Positions 1 through 10,200 of a DNA stretch of 64,000 bases are shown piece by piece (position 1 is the stretch's first letter; every line of letters starts with the position of its first letter). This DNA comes from an uncultured Flavobacteriaceae bacterium (GTDB lineage: Bacteria; Bacteroidota; Bacteroidia; Flavobacteriales; Flavobacteriaceae). The DNA lies in the NCBI GenBank assembly GCA_938010765.1, contig CALLVX010000055.1, forward strand, positions 1 to 64,000. Reading direction: 5' to 3'. The position numbers were made by a program, and so were the translations under genes. The notes beneath the pieces were generated by a model. That model did not search any database. It saw only the letters and a program-made list of their open reading frames with translations, and was not told where the DNA came from.

Positions 1-1068
1 GCCGACAATACGGCTAGCGACGGAATACCCACCTCGGCAGGTGGTGGCAATACCCCTACCGCGACCACTCCGGGAACGCCCGATCACCTCAACCTAGATA
101 GCGACGGCGACGGTTGTTCGGATGCCAACGAGGCCTATATAGACTCCAATGGCGATGGAGGAGACGGTGGCCAGTACGGTACCGGAACACCCGCCGCGAC
201 AGCTGCCAACGGGCTCGTAAGCGCAGCGCCATATGATACCGGGGCCGTAGCGACAGTGACCGATGCTCTCGACACGACCGCTTGTGATATTCCAGATTCT
301 GATGGAGATGGAGTACTAGATGATCAAGAAACTGCAGATGGTACAGATCCAAATGATCCTTGCGATTTTGTGATTGTCAGTATTACCGAGGAACAGGCCG
401 GTGCGTATTTAGATGCCGATTGCGACGGTGATGGAGTAACGAATCAACAAGAAATTACAGATGGCACCAACCCTGAAGATCCTTGTGACTTTGTAATAGA
501 CAGTATTATATTGGCGCAATCGGGAGATTACTTGATTTCCGATTGTGACGGCGATGGTGTAACCAACGGTACTGAAATTGCCGATGGAACCGGCCCTAGC
601 GACCCATGTGATTTTAACGCCGCTAGTAGTACACTAGATCCATCAGGAGATTACCTAACAGCTGACTGCGATGGAGATACCATTTCAAATGGGCAAGAAA
701 TTGTAGATGCAACCGATCCTAACGACCCATGTAGTTCAAGAGGTGGTACACCACCACCAGGTGCTGTCTGTGACATTGAGATCGATAATGACTTGGTGGG
801 GCCTCAAATAGATGAAGGTTTCTTTAGAATAAACAATATCGAAGCGTTCCCTAACAATACGGTACGTATTTACAACCGTTGGGGTATTTTGGTCTTTGAA
901 ACCAAAGGGTATGACAGTAGTTCTAATAATTTCAGAGGCATATCGAACGGGAGAGCGACCATACAAAAAAATGAAGCGCTACCGGTAGGAGTTTATTTCT
1001 ATGTTATTGACTACGTCAACAACGAGGTTGCCAAAACCAAGTCGGGCTATTTATATGTCAATCGATAA
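1..1068 (+). CDS. C-terminal part of T9SS-secreted adhesin: TSP3-like DxDGDG repeats plus gliding motility-associated (type B) C-terminal domain; 5' end outside the window
   Basis: Frame 1 is open from base 1 (ADNTASDGIPTSAGGGNTP...). It has about four 41-aa DCDGDGVTNxxEI.DGT.P.DPCDF repeats and ends in FPNNTVRIYNRWGILVFETKGY...GVYFYVIDY...KTKSGYLYVNR, a typical gliding-associated CTD. Confidence 0.9.
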   Translation, partial: ADNTASDGIPTSAGGGNTPTATTPGTPDHLNLDSDGDGCSDANEAYIDSNGDGGDGGQYGTGTPAATAANGLVSAAPYDTGAVATVTDALDTTACDIPDSDGDGVLDDQETADGTDPNDPCDFVIVSITEEQAGAYLDADCDGDGVTNQQEITDGTNPEDPCDFVIDSIILAQSGDYLISDCDGDGVTNGTEIADGTGPSDPCDFNAASSTLDPSGDYLTADCDGDTISNGQEIVDATDPNDPCSSRGGTPPPGAVCDIEIDNDLVGPQIDEGFFRINNIEAFPNNTVRIYNRWGILVFETKGYDSSSNNFRGISNGRATIQKNEALPVGVYFYVIDYVNNEVAKTKSGYLYVNR

Positions 1069-1101
1069 ACATTAACCTTCCTATACTATAAAAAACATAT
1101 C

Positions 1102-2040
1102 ATGAAAAAATTCATTCTAACTATTGTATGTATAGCCGCTTCCATCGGGGGTCTTATAGCGCAACAAGATGCGCAATATACCCAGTACATGTACAACACC
1201 ATTTCGGTAAACCCTGCCTATGCAGGTTCGAGAGGGTTGCTTAGTATCAATGGTCTTTACCGTTCCCAATGGATAGGTCTCGATGGCGCACCAAAGACCC
1301 AAACATTGAATTTTCATACCCCTGTTTCCCAACGCGTGGGTATTGGGCTCTCCATCGTAAATGACGAAATAGGAAATGGCACCAATCAAGACACCTATTT
1401 CGATGGCGTTTTTTCTTATTCAATACCTACCTCAAGAACCGGAAAGCTTTCATTTGGCTTGAAGGCCGGGGGGCATTTATTGAATGTAGATTTCACAAAG
1501 CTGCAGAACTACAGACCAGATTTAAATGCAGCCCGTTTAAATAATATTGACCGTAAGTTCTCACCGAATTTCGGAGCAGGGATTTACTACCATACCGATA
1601 AGTTTTACGCCGGTCTTTCGGTCCCTAATTTTCTAAAAACACAACATTTCGATGATTCTAACAGCACCTCGTCTTTCTTGGCAGAAGAACGTTTGAATTT
1701 TTACTTGATTACCGGGTATGTATTCGATTTGAACCCTAATCTAAAGTTCAAACCGGCCGTTTTGTTAAAAGCAGTCAGTGGCGCTCCCCTACAAGTAGAT
1801 GTTTCAGCGAATTTTATGCTGAACGAGAAGTTCACCCTAGGGGCTGCCTATCGATGGGATGCGGCTTTAAGTGGCCTTTTTGGTTTTCAAATCACCGATC
1901 AATTCATGCTCGGCCTTGCCTATGACAGGGAGATTACCGAATTAGGCAACAGTGCCTTTAACGATGGCTCTTTCGAAGTAATGCTACGGTACGAATTCTT
2001 AACCAAATACAAAAAAGTAATAACCCCAAGATTCTTTTAA
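1102..2040 (+). CDS. PorP/SprF family type IX secretion system membrane protein
   Basis: Signal peptide, then QQDAQYTQYMYNTISVNPAYAGSRG...; about 310 aa; directly downstream of an adhesin with a type-B CTD. Confidence 0.93.
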   Translation: MKKFILTIVCIAASIGGLIAQQDAQYTQYMYNTISVNPAYAGSRGLLSINGLYRSQWIGLDGAPKTQTLNFHTPVSQRVGIGLSIVNDEIGNGTNQDTYFDGVFSYSIPTSRTGKLSFGLKAGGHLLNVDFTKLQNYRPDLNAARLNNIDRKFSPNFGAGIYYHTDKFYAGLSVPNFLKTQHFDDSNSTSSFLAEERLNFYLITGYVFDLNPNLKFKPAVLLKAVSGAPLQVDVSANFMLNEKFTLGAAYRWDAALSGLFGFQITDQFMLGLAYDREITELGNSAFNDGSFEVMLRYEFLTKYKKVITPRFF

Positions 2041-2050
2041 AAAAAGCGAC

Positions 2051-3994
2051 ATGACTAAACAATTAATTTATTCGACGCTATCATTCTTATTACTGTTTTC
2101 AATAAGTTTCGCTCAAGATGCAAAAATTAAAAAAGCAGAAAACAAGTTTGATGACTATGCGTACACGAATGCAATAGACGCCTACGAACAACTGGTAGAA
2201 AAAGGGTATGGCGATGAGGAAATTTTCAAAAATCTTGGTGACGCCAATTATAAGAATGCCCGGTATGATGCAGCCGCAGATTGGTATAGTCGCCTATTTA
2301 AACTAGAGGATGTTCAGGTAGATACGGATTATATGTATCGGTACGCCCAAACCTTAAAATCAATGAAAGAATATGAGGCCTCGGACACATGGATGCAAAA
2401 GTTTGAAGCAGCCAAAGCAAGTGATAGACGGGCCAAGAAGTTCAAAGAAAATCAAGACTATTTGGATAAAATCGAAGCACAGTCGGGACGCTATGATGTA
2501 AAAACATTATCAATTAACTCATCACAGTCCGATTTTGCCCCTTCTTTTAATGGGGAGCAGTTGGTATTTTCAACGGCAAGAGATTCGGGCTTTGCGTCCA
2601 AACGAATACACCAATGGAACAATGGCGCTTTTCTAAATCTGTATACCTCCGACCCTTCTGAATCGGGAGATTATAATAGTAGTTCAAAATTAGCTTCTGC
2701 AATCAATAAAAAGACCCATGAATCATCTACGGCGTTTACCAAAGATGGCACAACCGTCTATTTCACCAGAAATAACTCTAACAATGGTAATTTTTCAAGG
2801 GATGAAGAAGGCGTAAGTCGATTAAAAATTTTCCGCGCCAAGCTTGATGATGGTGTTTGGAAAGACATCATTGAACTGCCCTTTAATGGGGACGATTATT
2901 CTGCCGCCCACCCTACTCTAAATGCCGACGAAACTAAACTATATTTTGCCTCTGACATGGTGGGAAGCATAGGCCAATCGGATATTTTTGTTGTAGACCT
3001 AAATGACGATGGTAGCATCGGAGTGCCTAAAAACCTAGGCAATACAATAAATACGGAAGGCCGTGAGACCTTTCCACACCTTACCCCGAGCAATACCCTT
3101 TATTTTGCTTCGGACGGTCATCCAGGCTTAGGCGGTCTTGATGTTTTCGCAACCAAAATTGATAATCTGGACAACCTCTTTATCGTAAACGTTGGAAAAC
3201 CAGTGAATAGTGAACAAGATGATTTCTCGTTTATTATTAATGAAAGTACCAAAAAAGGCTTTTTCGCCTCGAATCGAGATGGCGGCATGGGTAGCGATGA
3301 TATCTATCGTTTTATCGAAAATGAGGAAATCAACCTTGTTTGTTCCACCAGTGTAACGGGAGTAGTACTAGATCAAGAAACTGGGAATCCCCTTAGTGAT
3401 GCGCTCGTAGTAATTTTTGATTCCAAAAATGAGCTTGTAGCAGAAACCAAGAGCTCGGCCGACGGATCGTTTATGTTACAAGGCGATTGCAGAGATGGGG
3501 ATTACACCGTTGTAGCCTCCAAGGAAGAGTATAATAAAGGAGACAAAATGTTTGCTGTCGTTAGTGGTAATGATACCGAAGATGTTCGGGTAGGTTTAGA
3601 AAAAACGATTAAACGCGCCACTCCGGGTACAGATCTCATAGCATTTTTAAATCTGAACCCCATTTACTTTGATCTTGACAAGGCCGATATACGGCCAGAT
3701 GCTTCAAGAACGATGACCCAGGTGATACAATACATGAAGCAATTTCCCGACATAAAGGTACAGGTACGGTCACATACCGATGCGAAAGCAAGTGATAGCT
3801 ATAATATGCGGCTTTCAAAAAGAAGAGCTAAAAACACAGTGGCATATTTACTTGCAAACGGTATTGACGAAGGTCGTATATCCGGAGAAGGTTTTGGAGA
3901 AACACAACTTACCAATGAGTGTAATACCCGCGAAAGTTGTGAGGATGGGAGACACCAGAAAAATCGAAGATCTATATTCGTAGTGCACAAATAA
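2051..3994 (+). CDS. OmpA family protein with TPR-like N-terminus, WD40-like/PD40 repeats, carboxypeptidase-regulatory-like domain and C-terminal OmpA domain
   Basis: PIYFDLDKADIRPDA...VQVRSHTDAKASDSYNMRLSKRRAKNTVAYLLANGI OmpA signature; LYFASDG.PGLGGLDVFA PD40-like motifs. Confidence 0.9.
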   Translation: MTKQLIYSTLSFLLLFSISFAQDAKIKKAENKFDDYAYTNAIDAYEQLVEKGYGDEEIFKNLGDANYKNARYDAAADWYSRLFKLEDVQVDTDYMYRYAQTLKSMKEYEASDTWMQKFEAAKASDRRAKKFKENQDYLDKIEAQSGRYDVKTLSINSSQSDFAPSFNGEQLVFSTARDSGFASKRIHQWNNGAFLNLYTSDPSESGDYNSSSKLASAINKKTHESSTAFTKDGTTVYFTRNNSNNGNFSRDEEGVSRLKIFRAKLDDGVWKDIIELPFNGDDYSAAHPTLNADETKLYFASDMVGSIGQSDIFVVDLNDDGSIGVPKNLGNTINTEGRETFPHLTPSNTLYFASDGHPGLGGLDVFATKIDNLDNLFIVNVGKPVNSEQDDFSFIINESTKKGFFASNRDGGMGSDDIYRFIENEEINLVCSTSVTGVVLDQETGNPLSDALVVIFDSKNELVAETKSSADGSFMLQGDCRDGDYTVVASKEEYNKGDKMFAVVSGNDTEDVRVGLEKTIKRATPGTDLIAFLNLNPIYFDLDKADIRPDASRTMTQVIQYMKQFPDIKVQVRSHTDAKASDSYNMRLSKRRAKNTVAYLLANGIDEGRISGEGFGETQLTNECNTRESCEDGRHQKNRRSIFVVHK

Positions 3995-4033
3995 CGACCT
4001 AAATTCGTCCGCTGCGGACGGAAATATTTGAAT

Positions 4034-4070
4034 AAAAAAAAGAGACAGCAGAACAGCTGTCTCTTTTTTT
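4034..4070 (+). terminator. Rho-independent terminator downstream of the adhesin/PorP/OmpA operon
   Basis: A-tract, AGAGACAGC (4041-4049), 6-nt loop, GCTGTCTCT (4056-4064), T-tract. Symmetric A/T tracts make it potentially bidirectional. Confidence 0.85.
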
Positions 4071-4261
4071 GTTTACAGATTCATAACTATTTGTTTTTAA
4101 AGTACATGATTGCTATTTAGAAAGAATCTACCTACAAGTATGCTAATTTGAAGCATCAAACCACAACAACCCTTTGGCTGACAACGCACCTACTTGCATT
4201 GACAACATTTTTTTCAAGGACTTATCGATGAACGGTACTTTTATTTCTCAAATTCCCCCAC

Positions 4262-7200
4262 ATGAAAAAAAGAGCACTACTTCTAACTGTTTTTATCCTA
4301 TTTACGCTTCAGGTTTTTTCTCAGTTAAGCGATGTTCATTATATGCCCCCCTTAGCTCAGAGAGCGAACGATATGGATTTCCAGTCCGTATACCTTTCGA
4401 CACCGGAAACAACACCATTTAATATTAACATATACAGAGGAACCGCGACCACTGCCTTGACGGTTAGTGTATCGAATACTGCTCCTTATAATTATGTACT
4501 GCCTGTAAGGAACAATGATATTACCATGATGCAATCGGCCAATGTAGGTTCGGTACAAACTGTTGGAGGATTGCGTTTTGAAGCTCCGGGAGGTCAAAAA
4601 TTTTATACGAATTACAGAGGACGTAACGGTGCTCCAGGTGCATCATTGACTACAAAAGGACGAACGGCCCTAGGCACCAATTTTAAATGGGGAGGAATCC
4701 CTTTTTTACATGATCGCACCATATACAATGCCGTCCTTGGCATTATGGCTAGCGAGGATAATACAAATGTGACCATTTCAGGTTATGATCCAAATGTTGT
4801 TTTTCGAGAAGGGACCAACGCCTATGGTAAAACAGATGATGTTATTACTATTAATTTAGACAAAGGAGAAAGTTACGTTTTAGAGGTTCGAGGAAATAAT
4901 ACTACGGCCAATAGATATGGTTGGCTGGGAGCCGATATTCAATCAGATAAAGATATTGCAATCAGCAACGGGAATATTTTGGTAGGCGTGCTACCAGGCG
5001 TTAATATTCAAGATGCCGGGCTAGATCAACCGGTACCTGCAGACGTCTTGGGCAAAGAATATGTATTCATTCGCGGAGGAGGAACCGACGCCTTGGAATT
5101 CCCTATCATCATCGCAACAGAAAACAATACAAGTATTTTTGTAAACGGATCAACAACGGCCATTGCCACCATTAACCAAGGGGAATATTTTCTGATACCT
5201 GGATCAAATTATTCTGGCGCTACAGCGGGCAACAATATGGCCGTTATTACTTCAAAAAGCGTCTATGCCTATCAATGCTTGGCAGGTTCGAATAGCGGAG
5301 CCACTTTAGGCCTTAATTTCATTGCCCCGGTAAATTGCCTCCTTCCAAGCGAAATGAACAACATTCCAGATATTGAAGATTTAGCTGGTAAGGACATTAA
5401 TGGAGGTCTTACTATTTTAGCCTCGGTAACTACCCCGGACGCTAATATTTCGGTCACCGATGGTGGTGGTACCGTTACACTTCCTACATCCAAAAATGTA
5501 AATGGTTTACCTTGGAAAAGTTTTTATGTCCCGAACCTTGACGGCAATGTCTCCGTGCAGTCTACCGGACCTATTGCGGTAGGGGTGGTAGGATTGAGCG
5601 GGGCATTGGGAATTGGCGGTTACTTCTCTGGGTTCGATACAGTACCAGAAGTTGAAGTAGTTATCTCTGGTGCCGGGTGTTTAGGAGAAGAAATTTCACT
5701 TGTAGATACTTTTGATACCTACCAGTGGTATCAAAACGGTGTTTTGGTAATCGGCGAAACCAGTCCTTCTTACATCCCAACAACAGTCGGTGATATTTTC
5801 GTAAAAGTTTCCTCTGGAGGCTGTTTTTACGATTCCAATATCATCAACATGTATTATTGCAATCCTGATATTTTAGTAACAAAAACCGCTGATAAATCTT
5901 CGATATCGGAAGGAGAAACCATTACTTTCACAATTAATGTTCAAAGTCTAGGAATAAATCCAGTCACCAATTTAGTAATCAATGAAGCCTTACCAACAGG
6001 TTTGTCGTTCGTTAGTGCCACACCTACCTCTGGTTCATGGAATAGTCCAAATTGGACCATTGGGACAATAAACTCAGGCGATTTTAAAGAATTGACAGTA
6101 GTTGCGGTAGCCGATGATATTCAGGCACCCGCTACACAAATCACGGTTACAAATGAGGTCTTTAATACGCAAGACCAGACCGATTTTAACCTGACAACGG
6201 ATTCTCCTTCGGTAAATCTTACTATTGAGAATTTAGATGATGATGGAGATGGGGTAACTGATTCACAAGAAATTGCCGATGGTACCGATCCTCTTGACCC
6301 CTGTAGTTTTACAGTTGCATCACAAACAGTAACAACTAGCCTAGCATGGCAAAACACAGATTGTGACGGTGATGGTGAAAACAACAGTACAGAAGTGGCC
6401 AATGGTACCGACCCACTGGACCCATGCTCGGTAACCGTGGCTTCCATACCCTTACCAACAGATCCAAATTATAGTATTTGGGCTTCAGCAGATTGCGATA
6501 ACGATGGCTTAACTAATGATCAAGAAGTAACGATTGGTACTGATCCGTTTAATGAAGATACTGACGGCGACGGCGTCCTGGATGCCACGGAAGTCGCCAA
6601 CGGTACCGACCCCAAGGACGAATGTTCTTATAACGTAGCCGACATAACCCTTGCTATAACGGCGACCGCAGACTGCGATGGCGATGGGGTGATCGATGCC
6701 ACTGAACTTGCCAACGGAACCGATCCAAAAGATGAATGTTCTTATAATGTGGCCGACGTGACCGAGACCGTAACGGCGACCGCAGACTGCGACGGCGACG
6801 GCGTAATCGATGCCACTGAGATAGCCAACGGTACCGACCCAAAAGATGAATGTTCCTATAATGTGGTCGACATTACCCTTGCCGTAACGGCCACCAGCGA
6901 CTGTGATGGCGACGGCGTGATAGATGCCACCGAAATAGCAAACAGTACCGACCCCAAGGACGAATGTTCCTTCAATGCAGGCGATATTACCCAGTCGGTC
7001 ACCTCTGTCAGTGATTGCGATGGCGACGGGAACCCTAACAATACGGATCCCAACCCAACGGTCGCCACGGCAGTAGACGACAACACCACTGGCGACGTAG
7101 GGGTAAGCAAAACATTCAACCTGCTTTCAAATGATGATTTCCTGCCAGGGGCCGGGATCACCTTGATCGACCTGGGAACGGGCAGTGCCGCCGGAGCGGT

Positions 7201-10200
7201 CTCCATCGACCCAAACACAGGGGAAATAACCTATACCCCCACATCGGCGGAGAACAATACTACGGTAACCATCGATTACCAGGTATGTAACGGTACGGTC
7301 TGTGCAAACGCGACACTTTTTATAACAACACCTGAATGTGCGGATACCGATGGTGATAATATCTGTGATACCTTAGATACCTTTCCAACAGACCCATGTA
7401 GACCGATATCCAATCCCGATTGGATACCATTGCCCACTATCGACTGTGATGGCGATGGTGTATTGGATGCCACAGAAATAGCAACAGGTACAGACCCAAG
7501 GGACGAGTGTTCCTACAACGTGGCCGATGTGACAGAGACCGTCACGGCAACCACCGACTGTGATGGAGACGGGGTAATCGATGCCACCGAACTCTTAAGC
7601 GGTACCGATCCCAAGGACGCGTGTTCCTATAACGTAGCGGACGTGACAGAGACCGTGATCGCTACCACCGACTGCGACGGAGACGGCGTGATCGATGCCA
7701 CCGAGCTCGCAAACGGGACCGACCCCAAGGACGAGTGCTCCTACAACGTAGCAGACGTAACGGAAGCCGTAACGGCCACCACCGACTGTGACGGCGACGG
7801 CGTGATCGATGCCATCGAACTGACCAATGGGACCGACCCAAAAGATGAATGTTCCTATAATGTGATCAATATAAGTGTTGCCATAACAGCCACCACCGAT
7901 TGCGACGGCGATGGGGTATTGGATGCCACCGAAGTAGCCAGCGGTACCGACCCTAAGGACGAATGTTCCTATAACGTAGCCGATGTGACCGAAACGATCA
8001 CCTCCACAGCCGACTGTGATGGAGACGGGGTATTGGATGCCACCGAAGTGGCAAACGGGACCGATCCCAAGGATGCGTGCTCCTATAACGTAGTGGACGT
8101 AACGGAAACCATAACCAGCACCACCGACTGCGACGGCGATGGCGTACCGGACGCTGCTGAAGTGGCCAACGGAACCGATCCCAAGGACGAATGTTCCTAT
8201 AACGTAGCGGACGTAACAGAGACCATCACCGCGACCACAGACTGCGACGGAGATGGGGTATTGGACGCCATCGAACTTGCCAACGGCACCGACCCCAAGG
8301 ACGAATGCTCCTATAACGTGGCCAATATAAGTACCATCGTAACAGCCACCACCGATTGCGACGGAGATGGTGTATTGGATGCCACCGAAGTAGCCAACGG
8401 TACCAATCCGAAAGATGAATGTTCCTATAACGTGGCCGACGTGACCGAAACAATCACATCCACAACCGATTGCGACGGAGATGGTGTATTGGACGCAATA
8501 GAAGTAGCGAACGGTACCGATCCAAAAGATGAATGCTCTTATAATATAGCAGACATGATGGAGACCGTAACCGCTACCACAGACTGTGACGGAGATGGTG
8601 TAATCGATGTCACCGAACTTGCCAATGGCACCGATCCAAAAGATCAGTGCTCCTACAATATAGCCGATATCACCCAGACAGTAACCGCGATTACAGACTG
8701 TGATGGCGATGGGGTGATCGATGCTAGCGAACTTATCAACGGTACCGACCCCAAGGACGAGTGCTCCTATAACGTGGTAAACATAAGTGTTGCCATTACG
8801 GCCACTATCGACTGCGACGGAGATGGAGTGATCGATGCAACCGAAGTCGCCAGCGGAACAGACCCAAAAGATGCGTGTTCTTACAACACAGCCGACGTAA
8901 CAGAAACCATAACGGCCACAACCGACTGCGACGGCGATGGGGTAATCGATGCAACCGAAGTCGCCAATGGTACCGACCCGAAGAACGAGTGCTCCTACAA
9001 CGTGGCCGACGTGACCGAAACGATTACATCCACAACCGACTGCGACGGCGACGGCGTGATCGATGCCACCGAGATAGCGAACGGCACCGACCCCAAGGAT
9101 GAGTGCTCCTATAACATAGCGGACGTGACGGAAACGGTCACCGCTACAACCGATTGCGACGGAGATGGTGTAATGGATGCCACAGAAGTGGCAAACGGGA
9201 CCGATCCCAAGGATGCGTGCTCCTATAATATAACAGATGTGACAGAACCGATCACCGCAACAACCGATTGCGACGGCGATGGGGTATTGGATGCAACCGA
9301 GATAGCCAACGGTACCGACCCCAAGGATGCGTGTTCCTATAACATCGCGGACGTGACAGAAACGGTCACTGCCAGCACCGATTGCGACGGCGATGGGGTA
9401 ATCGATGCAACCGAGATAGCCAACGGCACCGACCCCAAGGACGAATGCTCCTATAATGTGGCCGACGTAGCGGAAACCATCACCGCTACCACAGACTGTG
9501 ACGGCGACGGGGTAATCGATGCCTCGGAGATAGCGAACGGTACCGATCCCAAGGACGAGTGTTCCTATAACATAGCTGACATTACATTCGCTATAACGGC
9601 AACTACAGATTGTGACGGCGATGGCGTAATCGATGCCACCGAACTTGCTAACGGAACAGACCCCAACGATGCGTGCTCTTATAATGTAACGGACGTAACG
9701 ATAACGGTCACCGCAACAGCTGATTGTGACGGCGATGGCGTAATCGACGCCACCGAGATAGCCAACGGCACCGACCCTAAGGACGAGTGCTCTTACAACG
9801 TGGCCGATGTGACCGAAACCATCACCGCTACCACAGATTGCGACGGCGACGGCGTAATCGATGCCACCGAGATAGCCAACGGTACAGACCCCAAGGATGA
9901 TTGTTCCTTCAATCCAGGCGATATTACGCAGTTGGTCACCTCTACCGGTGATTGCGATGGCGATGGAAACCCCAACAATAGCGACCCCAACCCAACGGTC
10001 GCCACAGCGGTGGACGATAATAGTTTCGGAGATGTCGGAGTCAGCAAGACCTTCAACGTGCTTTCTAATGACGATTTCCTGCCTGGGGGCGTAATTACAC
10101 TGATCGATCTGGGGACCGGCAGTGCCGCCGGAACGGTCTCAACGAATCCTAGTACAGGAGAAATAACCTATACCCCCACATCGGCAGAGAACAATACTAC

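Noticed and set aside
4174-4422. 82-aa ORF overlapping the start of the giant adhesin
   Set aside because: Out-of-frame overlap with the well-supported signal peptide coding region; no protein-like features.
7442-9949. Repeat array as CRISPR
   Set aside because: Repeats are coding, directly abutting at 114 bp with no unique spacers.
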